Source: Clostridiales bacterium (GTDB lineage Bacteria; Bacillota; Clostridia; Christensenellales; Pumilibacteraceae). From it: a stretch of DNA of 64,000 bases. Every line of letters begins with the position of its first letter. The first letter of the stretch is position 1. Location of the stretch: positions 13,419 to 77,418 of the forward strand of contig DQGD01000014.1 in the NCBI GenBank assembly GCA_003533505.1. Reading direction: 5' to 3'. Under the pieces are notes generated by a model that was given only the letters and a program-made list of their open reading frames with translations, made no database searches and had not been told where the DNA came from. Of this stretch, positions 33,504-45,689 are shown in pieces. The position numbers and the translations under genes are program-made.

Positions 33504-34484
33504 TTACCGCGCGTCGGTTTCGTCGGCGCAATCTGCCGGCGAAATCGTCGATTCAGCCGCGGCTTCGGCTGTGGCGGTTGCGGCTTCCGTTGCTTCTGCT
33601 TCGGGTGCCGCCGTTGCGGCTTCCGAGTATTCGGCGGTTTCGTCGAGGGCGTAATCGGCGGCGGTTTCGTCGGCGCAGCCGTGCGAATCTTCGGCTGCGA
33701 GTTCGGCGGCAGCCATAAGCTTAGCCTGCTCGTCGATTTGCGAAGCGGTCATCACGAGCTTGCCGTCGAACCAGTCGGGCTTGAGCTTCATGCCGATAAA
33801 AGCGTAGGTGCACACTCCGAGGCACCCCACGACGTTGACCATCATGTCGCCCATGGTGTCTTTAAGACCGCTGCCGTAGGGAACCGAGCTTATTACGTTG
33901 CCGTTTTCCAGCACCTCGACTACGCCGTCCTTCCAGCGCTGCATATTGGCGTCGAAGATGCGGTCGGCGCTGTACTCGAAGATTTCCCAAACGTACTCGG
34001 TGGTCATCGTGAAGCAGAACGTGAACAGCACGATAAAGAACGGCGAGAGATTCACCTTGTCGGGGTTGGTTTTGTTCAGCATGAACACGAACGAGAAGCC
34101 GATAAACGACATAATCACGCCGCTGGTGGTATGCAGGATTTTGTCGAATAACGCGAGGTTATCGTAGGCGCGGTAGACCTCGCCGAGCACGAAGTGCGCG
34201 AAAATAAACACATACAGCGTAATCGTGATGTAGTTGGGAACGTACAGCTTGAATTTCTTTTCGAGAAACACCGGAATGTTCAGACACAACAGCGCCATCA
34301 CGCACATGAAAATCTGATTCGCCGTGGTTTCGCCGCCCTCGCGGTTGATAAGGTAAGTCACCAGCGAAGCGATTGCCACCAGCGCGGTCAATATCTGCAA
34401 AAAGAAGTATAAAAACTTGTTGCCCCTGTTCTTTTTCACCAGTTTCTGGCGATATTTTTCAGTAAGCTCGTCTATCTTAGTCAC
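33504..34484 (-). CDS. Integral membrane protein of unknown function with Ala/Glu-rich tail
   Basis: 326 residues. About seven hydrophobic segments between residues 25 and 240 (FLYFFLQILTALVAIASLVTYL, YITITLYVFIFAHFVLGEV, GVIMSFIGFSFVFML, FFIVLFTFCFTMTTEYVWEIFEY, MMVNVVGCLGVCTYAFIGM). The EYVWEIFEYSAD and GLKDTMGDMMVN motifs resemble DUF2238-like membrane proteins. The last about 75 residues are low-complexity Ala/Glu/Thr. The start codon is GTG at 34484 with AGAGG upstream. Single-gene transcript. Confidence 0.7.
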   Translation of the reverse strand: MTKIDELTEKYRQKLVKKNRGNKFLYFFLQILTALVAIASLVTYLINREGGETTANQIFMCVMALLCLNIPVFLEKKFKLYVPNYITITLYVFIFAHFVLGEVYRAYDNLALFDKILHTTSGVIMSFIGFSFVFMLNKTNPDKVNLSPFFIVLFTFCFTMTTEYVWEIFEYSADRIFDANMQRWKDGVVEVLENGNVISSVPYGSGLKDTMGDMMVNVVGCLGVCTYAFIGMKLKPDWFDGKLVMTASQIDEQAKLMAAAELAAEDSHGCADETAADYALDETAEYSEAATAAPEAEATEAATATAEAAAESTISPADCADETDAR

Positions 34485-34536
34485 TGTAATTAAACCTCTG
34501 CATAGTATTTGGAATTCGTTTATCGAATATCACGAT

Positions 34537-34576
34537 TTACCATGGTAATTATACCCGATTTCGCTCTTGTCGTCAA
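34537..34576 (-). promoter_or_regulatory. Promoter with overlapping 12-bp palindrome
   Basis: Minus strand TTGACG (34571-34576), 17-bp spacer, TATAAT (34548-34553). The palindrome TTACCATGGTAA (34537-34548) covers the expected transcription start and could be a repressor site. Confidence 0.7.
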
Positions 34577-34643
34577 GCCGATTTGGACGGGATAACCCGG
34601 AAACGCGCCGTAAATTATACTCGGAGCGGTCAATAGTAAAAAC

Positions 34644-34683
34644 AAAAATCGCCCGTAGCGGAAATTCCGCCCGTGCGATTTTG
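34644..34683 (-). terminator. Terminator of clpB
   Basis: AAAATCGC with GCGATTTT as outer arms and GCGGAA/TTCCGC as inner arms, followed on the minus strand by TTTTTGTTTTT. Confidence 0.75.
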
Positions 34684-34748
34684 TCTGCTCGCGCCGATTT
34701 CGGTTCGCGCGGAGCAGGGGATATTATTGAGATTTGTTTATTGCCGAT

Positions 34749-37361
<2,613 letters not shown>

Positions 37362-37385
37362 AGTTAAATCCTCCTTGTCCTTTTA

Positions 37386-38042
37386 TTAAATTATCAGTCT
37401 GCCGGCGTTGAGCTCCGCGAGGTAAGCGTTTTCCAGCTCCTCGGCGCCGATTGAGCCGCCGGTGACGAACCGCTTGAGCAGCTTGTCGAACGCGCGGATG
37501 TAATCGGTAATCGCGCGTCCGAGTTCCGCCGCCGAGTATTGTTTGCCGCGCGGCAGCGCGAGCGAGCGCGTCCACTTGTTGTCGTCCAGCGAGTATTCTA
37601 TTTCCTCGCCGCCGGGCTGAGACGAAACGTAGATTTCTTCCATTCTCCGCCACAGCCCGAAGAATTCGGTCAGTGCGGCAAGCAGAGCCGGCGACTGCGT
37701 TCTGAAGTTGACCGTAAGCTCGCCGATTGAGCCGCCGGGCGAGCGGTAAAGCTCCACCTCGTAGCGAATCGTGGGGCGGTAGCGGTATTCGAGCGCGCTC
37801 TTTATCGACAGCGTGTTGTCGTGCTCGCCGAAGAAAACGGGCAAATCGTCCGCTCCCGGCATCAACGCTTCCACGCGCTTGAACACGTCGCGGATCAGCC
37901 GTTCGGGGGTGGTCACCGAAACGTATTCGGCAAGAACCTCGTTGATAAAGCCCGAACGCGTCATTCCGCGCTCGTCCGCCAGCCTGTCGATTTCGTTCAC
38001 CACGTCCTCAGCAAGCATTACGCTGTATACGTTCTTTTTCAT
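37386..38042 (-). CDS. Ribbon-helix-helix domain protein of unknown function, upstream of clpB
   Basis: 218 residues. Residues 1-45 (KKNVYSVMLAEDVVNEIDRLADERGMTRSGFINEVLAEYVS) look like a ribbon-helix-helix/CopG DNA-binding domain. The remaining about 170 residues are beta-rich with no family I recognise; YRYRPTIRYEVELYRSPGGSIGELTVNFRTQSPALL may be a sensor. RBS GGGAGG. First gene of the clpB transcript, so it may be an autoregulator of this stress operon in place of HrcA or CtsR (inference). Confidence 0.75.
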   Translation of the reverse strand: MKKNVYSVMLAEDVVNEIDRLADERGMTRSGFINEVLAEYVSVTTPERLIRDVFKRVEALMPGADDLPVFFGEHDNTLSIKSALEYRYRPTIRYEVELYRSPGGSIGELTVNFRTQSPALLAALTEFFGLWRRMEEIYVSSQPGGEEIEYSLDDNKWTRSLALPRGKQYSAAELGRAITDYIRAFDKLLKRFVTGGSIGAEELENAYLAELNAGRLII

Positions 38043-38084
38043 CTTTTCGTTGCCTCCCGTGCTTTTCGTCGCGCTCTCGTTATT

Positions 38085-38112
38085 TTCTCCGCGGCGGCTT
38101 TGCTTTATGCCG
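38085..38112 (-). other. Strong GC hairpin in the clpB operon leader
   Basis: Minus strand GCGGCGGC and GCCGCCGC flanking an A-rich loop, about 45 nt before the start of the ribbon-helix-helix gene; not followed by T-run, so probably an mRNA stability or regulatory element. Confidence 0.4.
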
Positions 38113-38167
38113 CCGCAGCCGTCCGAAAGCGTTCCCTGTCGGAGCTCTCGCCCCGACTTTCAACCAT

Positions 38168-38196
38168 ATTTTACCACCGATTTTCCGAAAATGCAA
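38168..38196 (-). promoter_or_regulatory. Promoter of the clpB operon
   Basis: Minus strand TTGCAT (38191-38196), 17-bp spacer, TAAAAT (38168-38173). Confidence 0.7.
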
Positions 38197-38329
38197 GCTT
38201 TTTTAAAAAATTTTGTAAATATTTTTATATAAAAATTGCTACAAAAGTTTTCCGAACTCTGCGAAATCCGTCGACTTTTGTCGAAAAAGCACGAAGATGG
38301 TCGAACCGAAAAAAAGTTTTTAAAAACCC

Positions 38330-38358
38330 TTGATATTGTTGACGGGAGGATGTATAAT
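38330..38358 (+). promoter_or_regulatory. Promoter of the two-component system
   Basis: TTGATA (38330-38335), 17-bp spacer, TATAAT (38353-38358). The leader is long (about 190 nt); ATTTTCACA (38371-38379) and TGTGAAAAT (38410-38418) can close a stem around an inner hairpin. Confidence 0.8.
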
Positions 38359-38554
38359 GTATTCGATGATATTTTCACAATAAAACGTGAGTAAATCACC
38401 GCTCGGAATGTGAAAATCGTAGTGACAGAGCGCGAAAAATGTCGAAAACGCTTTGCCGCGGCGGTTTGCCGAGAAAAACAACGCCTTGCGAGGGAAACTT
38501 ACAGGCGAAAAAAATACGCCCCGAGGGGAAACCGCGGGACGGAAGGAGTAAAGA

Positions 38555-39217
38555 ATGGCAAGATTACTTATAGTAGACGACGAGGCGAAGATTCGCGAGG
38601 TGCTCAGGCTTTACGCCGAGTTCGAGGGGCACGATTGCGTCGAGGCGGAGGACGGCATGCAGGCGGTCAAGCTTGCGCGCGACAACAATTTCGACGTAAT
38701 CATCATGGACGTAATGATGCCCAAGCTTGACGGATACTACGCCGTCAAGGAAATACGCAAGTTCTCTCAGGTGCCCGTCATAATGCTTTCGGCGCGCACC
38801 GAGGAATACGACAGGCTGTTCGGCTTCGAGGTGGGAGTGGACGACTACGTTGTCAAGCCGTTCTCGCCCAAAGAGGTCATGGCGAGGGTGGCGGCGTTAT
38901 TGAAGCGCGTCAACCCCGGCAAGGGCGCGACTATCGTGTCCGAAGGGCTGGAAATCGACATACCCGGCAGAAACGTGTACGTCGACGGCAAAAAAGTGAA
39001 CATGACTCCCAAGGAGTACGAGCTGCTGTTTTACCTCGCGCAGAACAGAGGCATCGCCATTTCGCGCGAGCAGCTTTTGTCCAACGTGTGGGGCTACGAC
39101 TTCTACGGCGACGACCGTACCGTGGACACGCATATAAAAATGCTGCGTTCGTCGCTGGGGCGTTACCGCGAGAAGATAGTCACGCTGCGCGGACTCGGCT
39201 ATAAAATGGAATTGTAA
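38555..39217 (+). CDS. OmpR/PhoB-family response regulator
   Basis: 220 residues. Receiver domain with the acidic pair DDE, phospho-acceptor Asp in VIIMDVMMP, then LSA and VVKPFSPKE; winged-helix output domain from about residue 130 (MTPKEYELLFYLAQNRGIAISREQLLSNVWGYDF, DRTVDTHIKMLRSSLG). RBS GGAAGGAG. 12 nt before the cognate kinase. Target genes unknown; both genes probably respond to an envelope signal. Confidence 0.95.
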   Translation: MARLLIVDDEAKIREVLRLYAEFEGHDCVEAEDGMQAVKLARDNNFDVIIMDVMMPKLDGYYAVKEIRKFSQVPVIMLSARTEEYDRLFGFEVGVDDYVVKPFSPKEVMARVAALLKRVNPGKGATIVSEGLEIDIPGRNVYVDGKKVNMTPKEYELLFYLAQNRGIAISREQLLSNVWGYDFYGDDRTVDTHIKMLRSSLGRYREKIVTLRGLGYKMEL

Positions 39218-39229
39218 GAAGGCGCGCCT

Positions 39230-40807
<1,578 letters not shown>

Positions 40808-40901
40808 GAAAACGCGAATTTTCCCAACTTACCTTTTATTGTCATAATACGCTCACACTATTCCTTTATAGTATAGGTATCTCATTAGTTTCCTATCTTT
40901 G

Positions 40902-40958
40902 TCCGAGGAGTCGCAGTCCGGGGTCAAACGCCCCTGAGCCGCGGCTCTTCGGATTTTT
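40902..40958 (+). terminator. Terminator of the two-component operon
   Basis: TCCGAGGAGTCGC (40902-40914) pairs with GCGGCTCTTCGGA (40941-40953), enclosing an inner GGGG/CCCC hairpin, followed by TTTTT. Confidence 0.8.
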
Positions 40959-41107
40959 AAACGCAAAAAAGTCCGCCCACTCTATGCGAGGTGACGGATT
41001 TTGTCTGTCGGGGGCAGAGCCGAGTTCCGTTTTTCCTCGTCTGTCAAAGCCGCGAAGCGAAAATCGCGGAGAAAACGTTGCCGTCCGGGGGAGCGGAGCG
41101 TTAAAAC

Positions 41108-41137
41108 TTGACGAAAGCGGCGCGAGTGTGCTAGACT
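41108..41137 (+). promoter_or_regulatory. Promoter of the FAD oxidoreductase gene
   Basis: TTGACG (41108-41113), 18-bp spacer, TAGACT (41132-41137) with TGC before it. The stretch 40959-41107 shows nothing else. Confidence 0.55.
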
Positions 41138-41201
41138 TCTTATATTGTTGTATCTTGCCGCGAACGGAAACCGATTTTGTCGCGGAAGAGGGGAGAAAAG
41201 C

Positions 41202-42482
41202 ATGGAGCAATATGAGTTTTCGCGAAAGCTGACGGTGAAGAAGCGTTACGACGTGATAGTGGCAGGCGGAGGCGTTGCCGGCGTTGCGGCTGCAGTTTCG
41301 GTCGCGAAAAGAGGCAAAAGCGTTCTGCTTCTCGAAAAGTCGAATATCTTGGGCGGTTTGGGCACGCTCGGGCTTGTGAATTACTTTGTGCCGATGTGCA
41401 ACGGCAGGGGCAAGCAAATTATTTTCGGGCTTGCCGAAAAGTGGCTTCGCGCTTCCGCCGAGTACGGGTACGACACCATTCCCGACGAGTGGAAAAACGG
41501 CGAGCCGAAGGAGCCCACTACCGCGCGCTACTATCAGCAATACTCGCCGTATATTTTCGCTTTGCAGCTAACCGAGGAAGTCAAAAACGCCGCCGTCGAC
41601 CTTTTGTTCGACTGCACGGCGACTTATCCCGTCATGGACGGCAGACACTGCACGGGCGTAATCACCGACAGTAAGTCGGGGCTCGAGCTTTACGCGTGCA
41701 AAATGCTGATTGACACTACGGGTGACGCGGATTTATTGCGCCGTTCGGGCATGCCCACCGTGGCAGGCGAGAATTTTTACTCGTACTTCGGCAAGCAGAT
41801 TACGCTGGACGGGTGCAGAAAAGCCGCGGAGAAGGGCGATATTCGCTATGCCTACGGCACGGTGTGCGGCGGCGGAATCAACCTCTACGGCGATAATCAG
41901 CCTGCGGACAAGCCGCGCTGGAGCGGACTTACCGCGGAGGAAGTAACCGATTATCTTGTCGACAATCAGCTGGAAATGCTGAGAAAGCTTAAGGCGCAGC
42001 CGCGGCTCGAGCGCGACCTCGCGATGCTGCCGCTCATGCCGAACTTCCGCACGACTTGCCGAATACGCGGCGAGTACTCGCTTAAAGTCGCCGATTGCTA
42101 TCGCCATTTCGACGATTCCGTGTGCGCGATAAACGACTTCGACCACCGCGACCACCTGTTCGAGGTGCCGTATCGCACGCTTATCGATTGCGATTTCGAC
42201 AATATCGTCACCGCCGGGCGTAGCGCTTCGGGCGAGGGCTACGGCTGGGATTTATTGAGAGTGATTCCGCCGGCGATTCTCACCGGTCAGGCGGCAGGCG
42301 AAGCGACTTGCCTCGCCATTGAGAACGGCTGCTCCGTCGCCGCGGTGCCGATTTCCGCGCTCCAATCGCGGCTTGAGGCGGCAAACGTGATGATACATTT
42401 TCCCGACGCGTATATCCCCGACGACCGCACCGTAATCATTCACGGCAAAAATGCGGACGGTCACATCGAGGGACATAATTAG
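41202..42482 (+). CDS. FAD-dependent oxidoreductase (FAD_oxidored family)
   Basis: 426 residues. Dinucleotide-binding motif GGGVAGVAAAVSVAKRGKSVLLLEKSNILGGLGTLGLV near the N-terminus, LIDTTGDADLLRRSGMP in the middle and the C-terminal FAD motif GRSASGEGYGWDLLRVIPPAILTGQAAGEA. Members of this family are often encoded in sugar or lignocellulose loci and annotated only as FAD-dependent oxidoreductases. Start at 41202 is supported by GAGGGGAG; longer in-frame frames lack an RBS. Monocistronic; substrate unknown. Confidence 0.88.
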   Translation: MEQYEFSRKLTVKKRYDVIVAGGGVAGVAAAVSVAKRGKSVLLLEKSNILGGLGTLGLVNYFVPMCNGRGKQIIFGLAEKWLRASAEYGYDTIPDEWKNGEPKEPTTARYYQQYSPYIFALQLTEEVKNAAVDLLFDCTATYPVMDGRHCTGVITDSKSGLELYACKMLIDTTGDADLLRRSGMPTVAGENFYSYFGKQITLDGCRKAAEKGDIRYAYGTVCGGGINLYGDNQPADKPRWSGLTAEEVTDYLVDNQLEMLRKLKAQPRLERDLAMLPLMPNFRTTCRIRGEYSLKVADCYRHFDDSVCAINDFDHRDHLFEVPYRTLIDCDFDNIVTAGRSASGEGYGWDLLRVIPPAILTGQAAGEATCLAIENGCSVAAVPISALQSRLEAANVMIHFPDAYIPDDRTVIIHGKNADGHIEGHN

Positions 42483-42543
42483 CGCGCGTTATAAAAATTC
42501 AGCGAAATCGTAAATAATAATGTAATTTTAACCGAAACGGGTG

Positions 42544-42642
42544 ACGGGAGGGCGGTCGCAAAGCCTGAGGGCTAAGCTCCCTTGGTCGCTATGCGACCGT
42601 GAACAGATTTTGCCTGACGGCAAAAATCGTTCAGCCTCCCGT
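42544..42642. repeat. Multi-hairpin element (about 100 nt), possible miniature repeat
   Basis: Outer arms ACGGGAGG (42544-42551) and CCTCCCGT (42635-42642) enclose GGTCGCA/TGCGACC, GAGGGCT/AGCTCCC-type pairing and ATTTTGCC/GGCAAAAAT hairpins, a cruciform-like layout. It resembles the GGGAGG-flanked miniature elements common in gut Firmicutes. Single copy in this window; no gene seen. Confidence 0.5.
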
Positions 42643-42652
42643 ACTCCGAACA

Positions 42653-42691
42653 AAAAAATACCGATAACACATCTGTGTTATCGGTATTTTT
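42653..42691 (-). terminator. Terminator of tRNA-Pro
   Basis: ATACCGATAACACA pairs with TGTGTTATCGGTAT, flanked by A- and T-runs, directly after the encoded CCA. Confidence 0.9.
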
Positions 42692-42767
42692 TGGTCGGAG
42701 TGACGGGATTTGAACCCACGACCTCATGGTCCCGAACCATGCGCGCTACCATCTGCGCTACACCCCG
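42692..42767 (-). tRNA. tRNA-Pro (anticodon CGG)
   Basis: 76 nt including an encoded CCA. The acceptor CGGGGTG pairs with CACTCCG (one G-T), the D-arm is GCGC-AGATGGTA-GCGC, the anticodon arm CATGG-TTCGGGA-CCATG gives anticodon CGG for codon CCG, and the T-loop is TTCGAAT. A strong terminator follows immediately. Confidence 0.96.
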
Positions 42768-42963
42768 AAAACCGCCGTTAAGCGATAAAGCATAAAAGAT
42801 TATAATAAAAAGCGCGGCGTTTGTCAAGGGTTTAGGGGGAGTTGAGCAAAAAGAAGTTTCGGCGCGGCTCGCAAAGGACAATGGGCGCGTTGCAGGGGCG
42901 GCGATTATCGCGGATATGGACGGCGGCGGCTATCGGACTTAAGCGGATAGCAATCGATTACGC

Positions 42964-42992
42964 TTGACGGGGCGAGAAAGTTGTGCTACAAT
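42964..42992 (+). promoter_or_regulatory. Promoter of the riboswitch/flavoprotein transcript
   Basis: TTGACG (42964-42969), 17-bp spacer, TACAAT (42987-42992) with TGC before it; start expected near 42999. Confidence 0.75.
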
Positions 42993-43001
42993 ACCGCATG
43001 G

Positions 43002-43110
43002 CAATGTATAAGCCCGTGAAATGGTCGGGCGTTTCTACCGGCTGCCCGAAGCCGACTACATTGAGAAGATTCGGGCGAGCTGTACGTCCGAGCGGAATCG
43101 GGCTTTTTTT
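43002..43110 (+). promoter_or_regulatory. Purine riboswitch, guanine type (short P3)
   Basis: P1 CAATGTA (43002-43008) pairs with TACATTG (43057-43063). P2 GCCCG/CGGGC (43012-43030) is followed by the conserved J2/3 GTTTCTACC, then P3 GGCT/AGCC with a six-base loop GCCCGA (43040-43053) and J3/1 GACTACA. The ligand-pairing base is C (43056), predicting guanine or hypoxanthine. A GC-rich segment and seven T residues (43104-43110) form the expression platform; TCGGGC before the T-run can pair with the P3 loop GCCCGA. Confidence 0.8.
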
Positions 43111-43134
43111 ATGCCATTAAAAAGGAGAATCATT

Positions 43135-44502
43135 ATGGATTACGACGTAATAATCGTGGGAGCCGGACCGGGCGGAATTTTCGCCGCGTTCGAACTTCGC
43201 GACAGCGGACTGAAAACTGCGGTTTTCGAGGCGGGCGGCGCGCTTTCCGAGCGCAGGTGTCCCATCGACGGAGTGAAGGTAAAAAGCTGCGTAAACTGCA
43301 AGACCTGCTCGATAATGTCCGGGTTCGGAGGAGCCGGGGCGTTTTCGGACGGCAAGTACAACATTACCAACGACTTCGGCGGCAGTTTGTGGGAGCACAT
43401 CGGCAAAAAACGCGCGCTGGAACTAATGGAATACGTCGACGAAATCAACGTGAGTTACGGCGGCGAGAATACGCGGCTGTACTCGACGGCAGGCTCGGTT
43501 TTTCACAAGATCTGCATGCAGAACAAACTCAATCTTCTTGATGCCAAGGTGCGCCATCTCGGCACGGACATCAATTACGAGGTGCTGAGCAACCTTTATG
43601 CCGAGCTCAAAGACAAAACGGACTTTTATTTTCATTCGCCCGTAATCACCGTGAGAAAGACGGACGGCGGCTATGAAGTCGTTACGGCGAAAAAGACTTA
43701 TACCTGCCGCGACTGTATAATTTCCGTGGGAAGGAGCGGCAGTAAGTGGATGCAGTCGCTCTGCCGCGAGCTGAACATTCCCACGCGCTCCAACCGCGTC
43801 GACCTCGGCGTGCGAGTGGAGCTCAACGCCGAGATTTTCGAGCACCTTACGAGCGAGCTTTACGAGAGCAAAATCGTTTATAAGACCGAGAAATGCGAGG
43901 ACTATGTGCGCACGTTCTGCATGAATCCGCACGGCGTTGTGGTCAACGAGAACACCAACGGCATAATCACGGTCAACGGGCACAGCTTCGAGGCCGAGGA
44001 CAAAAAGACGAGCAACACCAACTTCGCGCTGCTGGTGAGCAAGCATTTTTCCGAGCCGTTCAAGGACAGTAACGGTTACGGCGAGAGCATAGCGCGGCTG
44101 TCCAACATGCTGGGCGGCGGCGTAATCGTCCAGCGTTTCGGCGATCTTGTGCGCGGCAGGCGCAGCACGCGCGAGCGCATCGAGGAAAACTACGTCACGC
44201 CCACGCTCAACGCCACTCCGGGCGACCTCAGCCTCGTACTGCCCAAGCGCATACTCGACGGCATAATCGAAATGATTTACGCGCTCGACAATATCGCCAA
44301 AGGCACCGCCAACGACGAAACGCTTCTGTACGGCGTGGAAGTCAAGTTTTACAACATGGAAGTCGAAACGGACGAAAACCTGGAAACGAAACACAGGGGA
44401 TTGTACGTCATCGGCGACGGCAGCGGCTCGACTCATTCGCTGTCGCACGCTTCCGCAAGCGGCGTGTACGCGGCCCGCCGTATTCTCGAAACCCGCGCGT
44501 AA
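43135..44502 (+). CDS. FAD-dependent dehydrogenase (COG2509-like) under a purine riboswitch
   Basis: 455 residues. FAD-binding N-terminus DYDVIIVGAGPGGIFAAFELRDSG, a Cys cluster CVNCKTC followed by GFGGAGAFSDGKYN, and a C-terminal FAD contact YVIGDGSGSTHSLSHASASGVYAA. Resembles the uncharacterised flavoprotein family COG2509; the reaction is unknown. Start at 43135 follows AAAGGAG; frames beginning further upstream lie in the riboswitch. Riboswitch control suggests a link to purine metabolism (inference). Followed by a gene of unknown function after 12 nt. Confidence 0.88.
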   Translation: MDYDVIIVGAGPGGIFAAFELRDSGLKTAVFEAGGALSERRCPIDGVKVKSCVNCKTCSIMSGFGGAGAFSDGKYNITNDFGGSLWEHIGKKRALELMEYVDEINVSYGGENTRLYSTAGSVFHKICMQNKLNLLDAKVRHLGTDINYEVLSNLYAELKDKTDFYFHSPVITVRKTDGGYEVVTAKKTYTCRDCIISVGRSGSKWMQSLCRELNIPTRSNRVDLGVRVELNAEIFEHLTSELYESKIVYKTEKCEDYVRTFCMNPHGVVVNENTNGIITVNGHSFEAEDKKTSNTNFALLVSKHFSEPFKDSNGYGESIARLSNMLGGGVIVQRFGDLVRGRRSTRERIEENYVTPTLNATPGDLSLVLPKRILDGIIEMIYALDNIAKGTANDETLLYGVEVKFYNMEVETDENLETKHRGLYVIGDGSGSTHSLSHASASGVYAARRILETRA

Positions 44503-44514
44503 GGAGAGAAAGAG

Positions 44515-45576
44515 ATGAAGAACGAAATTTTTTCGGGCAAATGGGGTAAATGCCATTGTCAGGGAATGACGATGGATCGCGAGCGCAGATATATTTACTA
44601 TTCGTTCACGACGGTGCTTGTCAAAACGGATATCGACGGCAACCTTATAGGTTACGTCGAAAATATCGCAGGACACCTCGGTTGCATCGACTATTGCGAC
44701 GCGGACGGCAAGGTTTACGCATCGCTCGAGTACAAAAACGACGCTATCGGCAAGGGAATACTCGGCAGGATCGGCAAAGCGGACGTTAAACTTCGCGACG
44801 GATTCTATATCGCGATATTCGACGGGGATAAGATCGACCGCCCCGGAATGAACGCCGCGACCGACGGAGTGATGACTGCGGCGTACCTTAAAACCGTGTA
44901 CGACGATTATTCGGGCAGCGTGACGACGGACGGCGGCACCGTGCCGCATATTCACGGCTGTTCGGGCATCGACGGGCTGGCGATAGGTCCGGATTTCGGC
45001 GACAGGGGCGGCAAAGAATACCTGCACGTCTGCTATGGCGTTTACGGCGACGAAACGCGCGCGGACAACGACTATCAGGTCATACTCCAGTATGAGATCG
45101 CAGAACTCAACGCGGCGGCGAAACCGCTCGACGAGGCGGACATGCACCGTTTCGGGGTAGAGAACCCGCGCAACAAATACTATCTGTACACCGGCAACAC
45201 GACTTACGGCGTACAGAACCTCGAATACGACGAGTTCACCGGCGATTATTTCGCGTGCGTGTACACCGGGCATAAGCCGCAGTTTCCGAATTACCCCATG
45301 TTCGTCATCGACGGCGGAAAAGCGGCGGAAGAGAAGCCGCTTGTCGGTTGCGGCGGAGAAACAGGTCGCGTTTTGTCGCTGAAAGAAACGGGCGAGGCGA
45401 AAAACGGCATTTCGGGGATAAACTTTCCGCTCGGCAGCATGGGCGTTCACTCGCTCGGCGACGGCGAGTTCTGTTTCGTCGATCCCGTGTGGGACGATCC
45501 GGACAATCTGTCGGTGAACTGCGTTCGCTATCGTCTGACCGGAACGGACGGCAAACTCGCGTTCATAAAGGTATAA
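44515..45576 (+). CDS. Conserved-looking beta-rich protein of unknown function
   Basis: 353 residues, no signal peptide or membrane segment. Repeating short beta segments (GMTMDRERRYIYYSFTTVLVKTDIDGNLIG, HLGCIDYCDADGKVYASLEYK, VQNLEYDEFTGDYFACVYTG, GMGVHSLGDGEFCFVDPVWD-type strands) suggest a beta-propeller. Strong RBS AAGGAGAG, 12 nt after the flavoprotein gene, so cotranscribed and possibly also under the riboswitch. I do not recognise a family. Confidence 0.75.
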   Translation: MKNEIFSGKWGKCHCQGMTMDRERRYIYYSFTTVLVKTDIDGNLIGYVENIAGHLGCIDYCDADGKVYASLEYKNDAIGKGILGRIGKADVKLRDGFYIAIFDGDKIDRPGMNAATDGVMTAAYLKTVYDDYSGSVTTDGGTVPHIHGCSGIDGLAIGPDFGDRGGKEYLHVCYGVYGDETRADNDYQVILQYEIAELNAAAKPLDEADMHRFGVENPRNKYYLYTGNTTYGVQNLEYDEFTGDYFACVYTGHKPQFPNYPMFVIDGGKAAEEKPLVGCGGETGRVLSLKETGEAKNGISGINFPLGSMGVHSLGDGEFCFVDPVWDDPDNLSVNCVRYRLTGTDGKLAFIKV

Positions 45577-45605
45577 AATTTTTCGGCGTCAGCCCCCGGG
45601 AAACG

Positions 45606-45635
45606 TTAGACAGCGCGGCGGACGTCTGATATAAT
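45606..45635 (+). promoter_or_regulatory. Promoter of galM
   Basis: TTAGAC (45606-45611), 18-bp spacer, TATAAT (45630-45635). Confidence 0.6.
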
Positions 45636-45689
45636 AATAGCGGAATTACTCGCGCGATAATACAGTCGGGCGGAAAAGGAGAGAATATC

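Noticed and set aside
38168..38554. Possible CIRCE element for clpB
   Set aside because: No TTAGCACTC-N9-GAGTGCTAA or close variant could be found on either strand in the clpB upstream region.
43423..45450. Minus-strand open frame of 675 codons
   Set aside because: It spans two real genes and their spacer on the opposite strand and has no RBS or recognisable domain.
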